From positions 434,001 through 498,000 of the forward strand of contig NZ_JAAVLX010000002.1 of NCBI RefSeq assembly GCF_013114825.1: a DNA stretch of 64,000 nucleotides, read 5' to 3'. The translations under genes were made by a program, and so were the position numbers. Of this stretch, positions 16,501-25,310 are shown piece after piece; the stretch's first letter is position 1, and each line of letters starts with the position of its first letter. This DNA is from Bradyrhizobium australiense (GTDB lineage Bacteria > Pseudomonadota > Alphaproteobacteria > Rhizobiales > Xanthobacteraceae). The notes under the pieces were generated by a model that worked only from the letters and a program-made list of their open reading frames with translations, did no database searches and was not told where the DNA came from.

Positions 16501-18412
16501 AATCGGCACCGATATCCAGACTGTGCCCTTCACCGTTGCCGGTGTCGGCGACATGTCTGGCGACGTTTTCGGCAATGGCATGCTGCTCTCGCCCGCGACC
16601 AAGCTCGTAGCGGCTTTCGATCACCGCGACATCTTCCTCGATCCCTCACCCGACCCGGCGATCAGCCATGCCGAGCGATTGCGCATGTTCAACTTGGCGC
16701 GGTCAAGCTGGCAGGATTACGACAAATCGTTAATCTCACAGGGCGGAGGGGTGTTCTCACGCTCACTCAAGGCCATCCCGCTTGCGCCGGAAGTGCGTGC
16801 CTTGCTCGATTTGGACAAGCCGCAAGCCGCGCCATTTGAAGTGATGAGGGCAATTTTGAAGGCACGCGTCGACCTCCTCTGGTTCGGCGGCATAGGCACC
16901 TATATCCGCGCTTCCGGGGAAAGCGACGATCAGTGCGGCGACCGCGCCAACGATCCGATCCGTATCAGAGGCGCGGATGTACGTGCCCGGGTGATCGGCG
17001 AAGGCGCCAATCTCGGCGCAACCCAGCGCGGCCGCATCGAGGCGGCGCAGAACGGCATCAGGCTCAACACCGACGCGATCGACAATTCGGCCGGGGTCAA
17101 TACCTCCGACGTCGAGGTCAATCTCAAGATTGCGCTGGCCCGTCCTGAACGCGACGGACGACTCAGCCAGAACGATCGCAACAACCTGCTCGTCGCGATG
17201 ACCGAGGAGGTCGGCACGCTGGTGCTGCGCAACAACTACCTGCAGACGCTGGCGTTGTCGCTCGCAGAACGCCGAGGGGCGGCAGACAACGGCCTTCTTG
17301 CTCGTCTGATGCAATCGCTCGAGCGGCGCGGTCAGCTCGACCGTGGCGTCGAGTACCTACCCGACGATGCGGCGATCGCCGAGCGCAGCCTGCGCGGCCA
17401 GCCCTTCGCGCGACCGGAACTAGCGGTGCTGCTCGCTTACGCCAAGCTGACGCTCTACGATGATTTGCTCGCGACCAGCGTGCCGGACGATGCTTATCTC
17501 GCCCGCGAATTGTCCCAATATTTCCCCCACGAAGTTCGGGACAAGCTGCCCGATGCAGTGGAGCACCATCGCCTGCGGCGGGAGATCATCTCGACCAATC
17601 TCGCCAATGCCATGATCAATCGCGGTGGCCCGGCTTGCGTCGTACGCCTGATCGACGAGACGGGTGCCGACCTGCCCGTCATCGCGATGGCGTTCGAGGC
17701 GGTCAACGAGTCCTACGGCCTCGAACGGCTGAGCGACGCGATTGATGCGCTGGACAACAAGATCGACGGTCAATTGCAGCTCGGCCTCTACGCCTCGGTT
17801 CAGGATCTTCTGCACTCCCGCATGGTCTGGTACGTGCGCAATATCGATTTCAGCGCCGGTCTGAACGCGGTGATCTCGCGCTATGGCTCCGGCATCCGTG
17901 AAATCGCCGACGCCCTCGACAATAATCTGCCGGAGGACATCCAGGCCGAGCGCCGCAAGCGCAGACAGGGCCTGATCGATGCCAGCGTCCCGGCGGAAAT
18001 TGCCGGCGAACTCGCTGACCTTGACGCCCTGGTTTCTGCCCCCGATATCGTGAGGGTCGCGGAGCGCACCAACCGCGCCATCGGCGATACGGCGGCGACC
18101 TTCTTCGCCGCCAAGGCCAATTTCCGTCTGGACCGCATCGTCCTCGCTGCGCGGAATGTGCCTGCGAACGATTATTTCGAGCGTCTCGCGATCGACCGGG
18201 CAGTTGACCAGATCGCAGCTGCCGAGAGAAAACTGGTGGCCAATATGCTGGCAACCAGCCAGTCCGGCCAACAGGCCGCCGAGAATTGGCTCGCATCCCA
18301 TCCTGAAGCTACACGCACCCGCCGTTCGGTCGAAGAGATTGCTGCCAGTGGCCTGACGCTCGCCAAGCTAACGGTAGCGGCAAACTCGCTGGGGGATTTA
18401 GTGAAGGGCTGA
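13592..18412 (+). CDS. gdhB: NAD-specific glutamate dehydrogenase, large (180-kDa) class
   Basis: A very large (1,606-residue) enzyme that oxidatively deaminates L-glutamate to 2-oxoglutarate with NAD, used mainly for catabolism. The catalytic part shows [35 protein letters not shown] and [19 protein letters not shown], with [15 protein letters not shown] further on; the long N- and C-terminal regions are the regulatory domains of this class. The ATG at 13592 is chosen because GGAGGA precedes it at close spacing and the product then starts [12 protein letters not shown]; the frame is open 22 codons upstream to 13526. A glutamate symporter gene follows 12 bp later, so uptake and degradation are coupled. 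Confidence 0.95.
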   Translation: [1606 protein letters not shown]

Positions 18413-18424
18413 GAGGGGGGATAG

Positions 18425-19648
18425 ATGCTCGCGCTAGATGCGGATCAGGTACTGCAGGTGCGTCCGTTCCTGTCGGTCACCGCCGGGGTCGTGGTGCTCT
18501 TCGTGGGCAAGTTGCTCAACAGTCGCCTCCCCGTTCTTCGTGAGTACAATATCCCCGAGCCTGTGACTGGAGGGCTTCTCTTTTCGGTAGCGTTCGGCGT
18601 GTTCTATTTTTTCTCAGGCATTAAAGTCGACTTCGACCTCACCGCGCGCGACATCCTTCTAGTCTATTTCTTCACAGTGATCGGCATCAACGCCCACTTC
18701 GGCGACCTCGCGCTGGGCGGCAAACCGCTAGGAGTCCTCCTCGTCGTCACGGTGGTCTTCATGTTGGCGGAGAACCTCGCCGGCGTCGGTGTAGCAGGCC
18801 TCCTTGGGCTGCAGCCGTCGGTCGGACTGCTCGCGGGCAGCATTTCGATGACGGGAGGACACGGTACCGCAATCGCGTGGGCACCCGTCATCGCAGAAGC
18901 TGGAGGGCTCGCAAACGCGATGGAAATTGGCCTCGTCTGCGCAACGATGGGCCTCATCCTGGCAAGCTTCACTGGCGGACCCGTCGCCCGCTTCCTGATC
19001 CGGCATTACAAGCTCAAAGCGTCGGCGGAACAGCTTTATGACGTGGGCACGGACATCAACGCGCAGCATCCGCAGATCGACTATTTCTCCTTCTTGGGCG
19101 CGATCCTCGCCATTCATGTTGCCGGGACCATAGGCGTTATCGTCCACGGCGGTCTTGAGAGCCTCGGCGTCAAGATGCCGCTGTTTCTCCCTTGTCTCGC
19201 GGCCGGCATACTCCTAACGAACTTGCTGCCCCGCGCATTGCCCGCTGATCTCTGGCCAAGTCGCACGGCCGCGCTGGCGCTCATCGCCGAGGTCTCCCTC
19301 GGCGTATTTCTCGCGATGTCGCTGATGAGCACGAAACTATGGACGCTTGCCGAGCTTGCTGGCCCACTCTCCGCGTTGCTCACGCTGCAGCTCGTTCTGG
19401 CGATGCTTTTTGCGGTTGTGTGCTTCTGGCTGCTCGGACGCAATTACGACGCCGCGGTGGTTTCCGCCGGCTTCATAGGCTTCGGCCTCGGCGCGACCCC
19501 CACCGCGATGGCCAATATGACCGCAGTGACGCAACGCTATGGGCCATCGCACGTGGCGTTCCTCATTGTGCCACTTGTCGGAGCCTTTTTCATCGATGTT
19601 GCCAATGCGGTCGTAATCCGGATGTTTCTCGGCGCCATGTCCCCTTAG
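18425..19648 (+). CDS. gltS: Sodium/glutamate symporter GltS
   Basis: A 407-residue inner-membrane protein with about ten hydrophobic segments. Typical GltS features: the N-terminal PFLSVTAGVVVLFVGKLLN, YNIPEPVTGGLLFSVAFG, and the two inverted re-entrant loops GSISMTGGHGTAIAWAP and SAGFIGFGLGATPTAMANM. It imports glutamate with sodium. The start lies 12 bp after the glutamate dehydrogenase stop, behind a GAGAGGGGGG ribosome site, so the two genes form a glutamate-use operon. Confidence 0.95.
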   Translation: MLALDADQVLQVRPFLSVTAGVVVLFVGKLLNSRLPVLREYNIPEPVTGGLLFSVAFGVFYFFSGIKVDFDLTARDILLVYFFTVIGINAHFGDLALGGKPLGVLLVVTVVFMLAENLAGVGVAGLLGLQPSVGLLAGSISMTGGHGTAIAWAPVIAEAGGLANAMEIGLVCATMGLILASFTGGPVARFLIRHYKLKASAEQLYDVGTDINAQHPQIDYFSFLGAILAIHVAGTIGVIVHGGLESLGVKMPLFLPCLAAGILLTNLLPRALPADLWPSRTAALALIAEVSLGVFLAMSLMSTKLWTLAELAGPLSALLTLQLVLAMLFAVVCFWLLGRNYDAAVVSAGFIGFGLGATPTAMANMTAVTQRYGPSHVAFLIVPLVGAFFIDVANAVVIRMFLGAMSP

Positions 19649-19974
19649 GCGCGGTTTCCTCCTTTGAAGGCTTCGGACGCCAGCCGCAAAAACGCGGCGT
19701 TATTCTTCAAGCCGCCGGCATCCAAACCCCTCACCAACGCCGAAATGTCCATCCGCCCCCGTATCGGCCTGGTCGCGCCCGATGAGAAGGCGCTCGAATT
19801 CCATTCGACCAGGTGGTGGTGTATTAGATCGCGGGCTCTCGCCGAGCTGTCCGCAACGAATATAGCTTACCCTGATCCATACTTGGTCAGCGGTTCGATT
19901 CTGCCCATGCCGCGTTGGGCGTTCGACCAATTCGAATTTCTAGACTGAAGGATGATCCCGCCCATAGATCCTCA
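19649..19974. other. Intergenic stretch, possible small minus-strand remnant
   Basis: Between convergent gltS and the patatin gene. On the minus strand a short frame starting at an ATG near 19750 reads DISALVRGLDAGGL and LKNNAAFLRLASEAF and stops at 19649; it looks protein-like but is only about 37 codons, and I cannot name a family. It may be the tail of a lost gene. No clear terminator is seen. Confidence 0.3.
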
Positions 19975-21000
19975 TCAGCACTCCTGCAGCAAAATATCTA
20001 TGTCGGCCGTGGAGCGCTTGCCAAGGGCGTCGGCGTTCGTATTCAGGAAGTCGCTTGCCGCTCGGCGTCCTTCGTCCCGCAGCATCGCCACAAAGTCCCA
20101 TTCGGAATTCAGCTTCGAGGAGGCGCCAAGACTGGTCAAGAAATCGCTATGGATTCGATGCGTTCGCATTTCGGCCCAGCAGGCGCCTTCGCCAGTTCCG
20201 GGGTCGGCCACCTGTCGCAGCAGGGCGATCATGCGCAGCTCCTTCGCCAACGCCGAGTTGAACGAAATCTCATTAAGCCGGTTGAGGATTTCCGCGGCCG
20301 ACTGCGGTATTTTCGGGCGCTCGCTGGGATTGATTTGAACGAAGATCACGTCCCGGGCGTCAGTTTCGCGAACCAGCGGGGTGATAGTGGGATTACCGGC
20401 GTAACCGCCGTCCCAGTAAGCCTCGCCATCAATCTCGATCGCCCTGAACATGGTGGGCAGACAAGCGGACGCGAGCAGAACGTCTGGGGTGATCTCCCCG
20501 TTACGGAAGATGCGCCCACGGCCTGTGCGCACTTTGGTCGCCGTGACAAACAGCTTTATTGGCGAGCGCGCGAGGCGCTCGAAGTCGATGCTGTCGGCGA
20601 GAATATGACGCAGCGGATTGAGCGCTATCCCGAGCGGGTTGAGATCGTAGGGCGAAAGAAGGCGCGACATCAGATCCATCGCTATATAGGCGGGTGATGA
20701 ATCCAGCGTCCAGCGGCCGGCCAGGCGATCAAGCGGCGATCGCTGCAGGGGGCTGAACCTCGCAGCGCGTGACACGCGTTTCCAGTATTCGGCGAGCGCC
20801 CTGCGGGCGCCCTTTGCGCCGCCGTTGACCCAGCCATCCGCCAACACAGCGGCGTTCATCGCGCCCGCCGATGTACCTGAGATCGCCGAGATGTGGAGCC
20901 AATGCTCCTCAAGAAGGCGATCGAGTACGCCCCATGTAAAAGCGCCGTGGGAGCCACCGCCCTGGAGCGCAAGATCGATCGATACCGGTTCGCGACCCAT
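19975..21000 (-). CDS. Patatin-like phospholipase (RssA/YlbK type)
   Basis: A 341-residue lipid acyl hydrolase. It shows the oxyanion loop LQGGGSHGAFTWGVLDRLL, the nucleophile elbow SGTSAGAMNAAVLADG (serine 44), and the DGG triad partner in YWDGGYAGNPTITPL. This is the full Ser-Asp dyad set of patatins, so it should be active on phospholipids or other acyl esters. No signal peptide. The second half (residues 230-320) has the NEISFNSALAKELRMIALL region common in the alphaproteobacterial branch. Single gene; function in the cell unknown. Confidence 0.92.
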   Translation of the reverse strand: MGREPVSIDLALQGGGSHGAFTWGVLDRLLEEHWLHISAISGTSAGAMNAAVLADGWVNGGAKGARRALAEYWKRVSRAARFSPLQRSPLDRLAGRWTLDSSPAYIAMDLMSRLLSPYDLNPLGIALNPLRHILADSIDFERLARSPIKLFVTATKVRTGRGRIFRNGEITPDVLLASACLPTMFRAIEIDGEAYWDGGYAGNPTITPLVRETDARDVIFVQINPSERPKIPQSAAEILNRLNEISFNSALAKELRMIALLRQVADPGTGEGACWAEMRTHRIHSDFLTSLGASSKLNSEWDFVAMLRDEGRRAASDFLNTNADALGKRSTADIDILLQEC

Positions 21001-21142
21001 CTTCAGCCACCCTTTTGACGTTGACGCGTGAGCAAGCGGTTTGCGTAATGTGCGTCAGCAGCCGTTCTCTCAAATGAGAATGAGCTCCACCGTGAGCCCG
21101 AACCTTAGTTTTGTGTTCGAGCTTCAGACAGAGCGCGCGAAC

Positions 21143-21376
21143 CTAAGGCCGACCCGGCGCACTTAGCCGCGAGCCTTCATAGGATCGTCGGAGCAACGCA
21201 AACAGGCTGCCACCCGTTGCCGCGCCAAGCAGGTAGACAACGGCAATCTGAAGCGCGAGCGGTGCGCGGACCTTGAGGCCGAGAAACGACATCGTGACGA
21301 CCTCGATGTTCTGCACAGCGAATGTTACGATGGCGAGGGCGAACAGAACGATGATGACAAAGTATATCCAACGCAT
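21143..21376 (-). CDS. LapA-domain (DUF1049) small membrane protein
   Basis: A 77-residue protein with two hydrophobic helices: MRWIYFVIIVLFALAIVTFA and ALQIAVVYLLGAATGGSLFA, separated by QNIEVVTMSFLGLKVRAPL. The pattern of FAVQN-E-V plus a second helix ending in GG-L is that of LapA-type proteins, inner-membrane assembly factors linked to lipopolysaccharide. Preceded by GGGAGGATC close to the ATG. Unlike many LapA genes it is not beside himD or a second assembly gene, so its role here is open. Confidence 0.8.
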   Translation of the reverse strand: MRWIYFVIIVLFALAIVTFAVQNIEVVTMSFLGLKVRAPLALQIAVVYLLGAATGGSLFALLRRSYEGSRLSAPGRP

Positions 21377-21953
21377 GACGCGATCCTCCCTTATAAAGCT
21401 AAAGCCCCCAACGCTGCCTGCGATCCATCTCGCCTGTGGCGTCTAAGGGTCATGGCGATCCCGATCGAACCAGCGCCGCGGCGAGCAGGACGGTGAGCAG
21501 CGCAGCAGCGAGGAGAGGATGATCCTCAAAGGGTGACGAAGCTAACCAGCCATCAAATAGACAACGCCAAGCGCAACAATCCAGCCCCACTTCGTTCGCA
21601 ACCGCCCGATTCGGCGCCCGCACTGAATGCCAGGCTATCTGAGCTGGTTATGATAGCGGCTCCATGGAAAACCCCATTCGATGGATTGCAGGATACAGGA
21701 TAAATGAAGTCGAAAACAGTTGTATTGTTGGGTGAATCAACCAGTCGTCCGAGCCGCCGTGGGACCAGTGAAATAACGAGAGCTAGAGTGGAAGCCTCGC
21801 CGGCACGACACCAACTTCGGTTTTGCGAGATTTTGTCGCCGGCCTAAGCTGGGACGGTCAACTCATCGCGTCGGCGGTGCTTGCTCGCGGAGGCCGCTTA
21901 GGCGAACCCGGAATGCGCAGCGACGGCCGGCACCGGCAAAATCACCTGCGGCT
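21377..21953. other. Intergenic stretch with a possible HdeD-like remnant
   Basis: On the minus strand at about 21543-21605 the frame reads RLRTKWGWIVALGVVYLMAG and then stops. This resembles the first membrane helix of HdeD-family (DUF308) proteins. In another frame a hydrophobic piece (LLAAALLTVLLAAALVRSG) follows. This may be a dead small membrane protein gene. The rest of the 577 bp shows nothing I can support. Confidence 0.3.
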
Positions 21954-23033
21954 TCACGGCACCACCGCAAAAAACATAAACGCAGCGAAGGTCACCAAAT
22001 GAACGATGCCTTGAAGCACGGTCGTCCGGCCCGTGCCCAGCGTAATCACGCTGAGAAGCAGCGTCACGGCCAGGAGGCCTTGATCTTTCGTATCGAGGCC
22101 AAGCTGCAAACGCTGCCCGAGTACAATTGAAACTGCCGCAACTGCCGGGATCGTTAGTCCGATCGTGGCCAGTGCCGATCCCAAAGCCAAGTTCAAGCTG
22201 GTTTGCAACCGATTCATTCGGGCCGCCCTTGAAGCTGCCAAAGCTTCAGGTAGCAATACCAGCGCAGCAATAATGACGCCAACCACTGCCTTCGGCACAT
22301 CAAGGCGGGCGACAGCGAATTCAACCGTTGGCGTCAGCACCTTGGCGAGCCCGACGATGCCGACCAGTGAGATAAGAAGAAGACCTGCGCTCAAGGCAGC
22401 GGCTCCACTGGATGGCGGAAGCTCGTGCTTCTCTTCATCATCAAGCTGTACCGGAAGAAAAAAGTCCCGATGTCGCACCGTCTGGATGAAGAGGAACGCG
22501 CCATAGAGCACTAACGATACGAGACCGGCGAAGACGAGCTGCGGCGTGTTGTAAGCCGATCCAAGCTCGGTTGCTGCGTAGTTTGGAAGGATCAGAGCGA
22601 GGAAAGTAAGTGCAGCCAGTACAGCGAGCGCCGCGCTTGCTCCCTGAAGCTGAAATCCCTGCTCGTGATGACGCGCGCCACCAATGAGCAAGCAAAACCC
22701 GACAATTCCGTTGCACACAATCATCACTGCGGCGAAGACGGTGTCACGTGCCAGACCTGCTTTATCGGCTGGAGCTGCGAGCATGACCGAGACAATCAGC
22801 GCGGTCTCGATAATCGTGACGGCCAATGCCAGCACGAGTGTGCCGAACGGCTCGCCGAGGCGGTGCGCAATCACCTCTGCGTGGTATACGGCTGTGAACA
22901 CAGTGCCCAACAGCGTGATGCCGGCGATTGCAGCGACGAGCCCGCCACCATCAATAGCGAATGCCAATGTTAGAATGATCCACGACAATAGAGGCCACGC
23001 CCATGTCCACCACGCGCTCCTCATGGCCGTCAT
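21954..23033 (-). CDS. chaA: Calcium/sodium:proton antiporter, ChaA type (CaCA family)
   Basis: A 359-residue membrane protein with about eleven hydrophobic segments. Both CaCA alpha repeats are visible: GEPFGTLVLALAVTIIETAL in the first half and PKAVVGVIIAALVLLPEALA in the second, each with the conserved glutamate. A charged loop (LDDEEKHELPPSS) separates the halves. It exchanges cytoplasmic cations for protons. The ATG at 23033 (MTAMRSAWWTWAW) is preferred; an upstream in-frame start at 23111 would overlap the preceding gene and add 26 polar residues. Last of a minus-strand group of four genes. Confidence 0.88.
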   Translation of the reverse strand: MTAMRSAWWTWAWPLLSWIILTLAFAIDGGGLVAAIAGITLLGTVFTAVYHAEVIAHRLGEPFGTLVLALAVTIIETALIVSVMLAAPADKAGLARDTVFAAVMIVCNGIVGFCLLIGGARHHEQGFQLQGASAALAVLAALTFLALILPNYAATELGSAYNTPQLVFAGLVSLVLYGAFLFIQTVRHRDFFLPVQLDDEEKHELPPSSGAAALSAGLLLISLVGIVGLAKVLTPTVEFAVARLDVPKAVVGVIIAALVLLPEALAASRAARMNRLQTSLNLALGSALATIGLTIPAVAAVSIVLGQRLQLGLDTKDQGLLAVTLLLSVITLGTGRTTVLQGIVHLVTFAAFMFFAVVP

Positions 23034-23092
23034 TTTTCGACACAACCTCGAATTGGGCTTGGCGACAATGCTAGATGCACACAACGGTTTCC

Positions 23093-23368
23093 CTACCCGC
23101 GCACACTGCATCTTCGCTTGGGATTACAGGCAGAGGGGCGCTCGACCTTTTGTTGGCGGCACTCATATTCGCATCGCTCGAGCGGCTTCGTACAAGCCGA
23201 GCCCCCTGACTGACCGCAAAGGTAGTTCGGAACGCTCACGGTGCAGCGTGCGCCAGCCGCCGTATAGCACGCGCAATAGCAAGCCGCCGACGCGCGAACC
23301 GGTGTCATAAGCACGGCGATTGCCGACAGAGCGATCCAGGCCACAGGAAGGTAAGTGGCGCGTTTCAT
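23093..23368 (-). CDS. Small cysteine-rich secreted protein of unknown function
   Basis: A 91-residue protein with a clear signal peptide (YLPVAWIALSAIAVLMTPVR, cleavage after ASA near residue 28). The mature part of about 63 residues holds ten cysteines, beginning CYCACY and ending RRCSVRG, so it is probably disulfide-bonded in the periplasm or outside. I do not recognise a family. It starts 4 bp after the HlyD gene stop and 59 bp before the antiporter, so it is likely co-transcribed with both. Confidence 0.7.
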   Translation of the reverse strand: MKRATYLPVAWIALSAIAVLMTPVRASAACYCACYTAAGARCTVSVPNYLCGQSGGSACTKPLERCEYECRQQKVERPSACNPKRRCSVRG

Positions 23369-23372
23369 GCTG

Positions 23373-24605
23373 TTAGTGCCCGCTCAACACAAGCGTCTGG
23401 ATCGGCAACATTAACGCCTGGATGCGCAGCAGCAGCGCATGCACAACCCCCGTCGCATCGACCACGTGTAAGACAAAGGCCTTGCCAGCGCTCGTCCCCT
23501 TGGCGGTGATCACGTCATGGTTGCTCGTATAGGCATTGACGACGCACCTCGAGCCCGGCGTAACCCCTGCGAGACCGCCCTTGTATAGCGGCTCGAGAAA
23601 CGCGACGATCGTACCCGGCTGCCGCAGGCTTTGCGGATCAATCAACTGCTCGCCGCCACGGAACTGACCCGCGGCGATGAAGTCCTGCACCGAGGTAACG
23701 ACCATCGGGATGATTACCCATGGTCTTGAGATGCAAGTCGCTTCCGCCACCATGCCGGGCTTGATGACCTGCGCCTCGATTTGGCCGAACCCTGCCTGCA
23801 GGGACTGCTGGCCTGCACCCTCCGGGATAAGTATGCCGGCGGGACGCATTACCGGATTGACGACGTCACCGACACGCAGCACGAACTGCTCCACCCGGCC
23901 GTCGACTCCGGCGCGGACGTAGGTCTTATCAAGGTCGACCTGCGCCTGCGCCAGCGCGGCCTCGGCGCTTGCCTTCTGGGCAGGTAGAACGGTGGAAATC
24001 TGCGAACTGACTGATTCCTTGATGGCAAGCGCTGCGTCGACCCCAGCCTGCCTTCCGTTCATGAGCACCTGCAGCCTCTCGATGTCGCGCTGCGGCACGA
24101 TGCCGGGATTGCGGCGCTGCAATTCCGTCTTCGTATCGAGCTCGTCCTTAGCCTGCTGATGCGATGCCCTGGCTTCGCTGATCTGCGCGTCGGCCTTGAT
24201 GATATCCGCCTGCGCGGCGCGCAGTGCGGCGTCAACCTCGGCAATTTTGCGCCTGGCGGTTTCGATGGCGGCCTCCTGCCTCGAACTGTCGAGCCTGAAC
24301 AGGACGTCGCCCTTCTTCACCGGCTCGCTGAGGCCGACATTCACCTCGGCAACCCGGCCCGAACCTTCTGGCAGGATGGGCACGGTCCGGAAGTACAGGG
24401 CCGCGTTGGTGGTCGAGGGGTGATAGTAGAAAATCATGGTGATCAAGGCGACGGTGAGCATCAGGCAGCCGGTGATACCCCATCGCAGCTCGTACCAGAC
24501 CGAGAAGAAAGTGATTTCCTTGCCGAATCGCTTGCCCTGCCGATAGCGCCGATAAAGGTAGTCCGGCAGGATGGTCACAAGCGAGCAGAGGATGAGTTCA
24601 AGCAT
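23373..24605 (-). CDS. HlyD-family membrane fusion (adaptor) protein
   Basis: A 410-residue periplasmic adaptor anchored by one N-terminal helix (CLMLTVALITMIFYY, about residues 50-64) after a cytosolic head starting MLELILCSLVTILPDYLY. It has the barrel/lipoyl halves RVAEVNVGLSEPVKKGDVLF and VRAGVDGRVEQFVLRVGDVV flanking a long coiled-coil (about residues 115-210). The start at 24605 is used because longer frames run into the preceding gene; it overlaps that gene by 8 bp. The arrangement resembles the E. coli YiaV/YibH adaptors paired with a small inner-membrane protein. No ABC or RND pump gene is adjacent, so its partner is unknown. Confidence 0.85.
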   Translation of the reverse strand: MLELILCSLVTILPDYLYRRYRQGKRFGKEITFFSVWYELRWGITGCLMLTVALITMIFYYHPSTTNAALYFRTVPILPEGSGRVAEVNVGLSEPVKKGDVLFRLDSSRQEAAIETARRKIAEVDAALRAAQADIIKADAQISEARASHQQAKDELDTKTELQRRNPGIVPQRDIERLQVLMNGRQAGVDAALAIKESVSSQISTVLPAQKASAEAALAQAQVDLDKTYVRAGVDGRVEQFVLRVGDVVNPVMRPAGILIPEGAGQQSLQAGFGQIEAQVIKPGMVAEATCISRPWVIIPMVVTSVQDFIAAGQFRGGEQLIDPQSLRQPGTIVAFLEPLYKGGLAGVTPGSRCVVNAYTSNHDVITAKGTSAGKAFVLHVVDATGVVHALLLRIQALMLPIQTLVLSGH

Positions 24606-25041
24606 GGCCGTGCACCTCCGCTTTTTGAGCGGGAGAGCCTTTGGCAGCGCTGTCGGTCTGCGGAGCCGCTCGCGCAGTCGTGACTTCGCTTTCCGGCGCA
24701 GCGCCCGCGATCTTCTCCACGGACCCGGCAATGCTGCGCAGCGGCGTGCCGAAATCCGGCAGGTCGATCAAGGCCAGCAGCAGCCCGGCAATCCAGAAGA
24801 TATGCATGTGAGTGAAGAGCGATATCAGGCCGAGAACGGCGACGATCTCGAACTGCAGTTTCTGTGACCTGTGCGCCATGCGCTCAGGCAGGCTGTGCAA
24901 CTTCCAATACAGGATGCCCACCGAAAAGATCGCCGCCACAAGGATAAGGGCTGTGAAGACCGTCAGCCCGTCCAGCTCGTTCGGCCCGGTAACAAAGAAC
25001 GGGAGGTGATGAGGTGCCACCGGATGAATCTGTTCGCTCAT
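24598..25041 (-). CDS. Small inner-membrane protein paired with the HlyD adaptor
   Basis: A 147-residue protein with two or three hydrophobic helices: LTVFTALILVAAIFSVGILY, FEIVAVLGLISLFTHMHIFW and WIAGLLLALIDLPDF. The C-terminal 40 residues are polar and alanine-rich. The start at 25041 (MSEQIHPVAPHHLPFF) lies just behind AGGGGAAC; the frame is open further upstream but without protein character. Overlaps the HlyD gene by 8 bp, so translation is coupled. Equivalent by position to the small membrane partner of YiaV/YibH-type adaptors; function unknown. Confidence 0.75.
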   Translation of the reverse strand: MSEQIHPVAPHHLPFFVTGPNELDGLTVFTALILVAAIFSVGILYWKLHSLPERMAHRSQKLQFEIVAVLGLISLFTHMHIFWIAGLLLALIDLPDFGTPLRSIAGSVEKIAGAAPESEVTTARAAPQTDSAAKGSPAQKAEVHGHA

Positions 25042-25310
25042 AGCGTTCCCCTGCCAGAAGTCCGTGCAACCCCAAGTGTGCCCGATGGCAAAGAACCTGC
25101 AAGGGGAATTTTGTGGTGCACCCGGAAAATAAACGGCTCCCGGGCGATCTACGCCACTGCAGTCGCTTTTCCTTCTGGGCGGGGTCCCGCCGGGTTGCAT
25201 GTCGCGATCATCGAGCTTGCAACACCGTCATCCGGAAACAGCCCAAGAATTTCTTCGTAGCTACGAACCGCGCCCTTGAGGTCTCCCCTTTCGAGGCATG
25301 TGGACGCCGC

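Noticed and set aside
17420..18301. Long minus-strand open frame (293 codons) inside the glutamate dehydrogenase gene
   Set aside because: It is the antisense of a well-conserved coding region in high-GC DNA, with no motif and no ribosome site.
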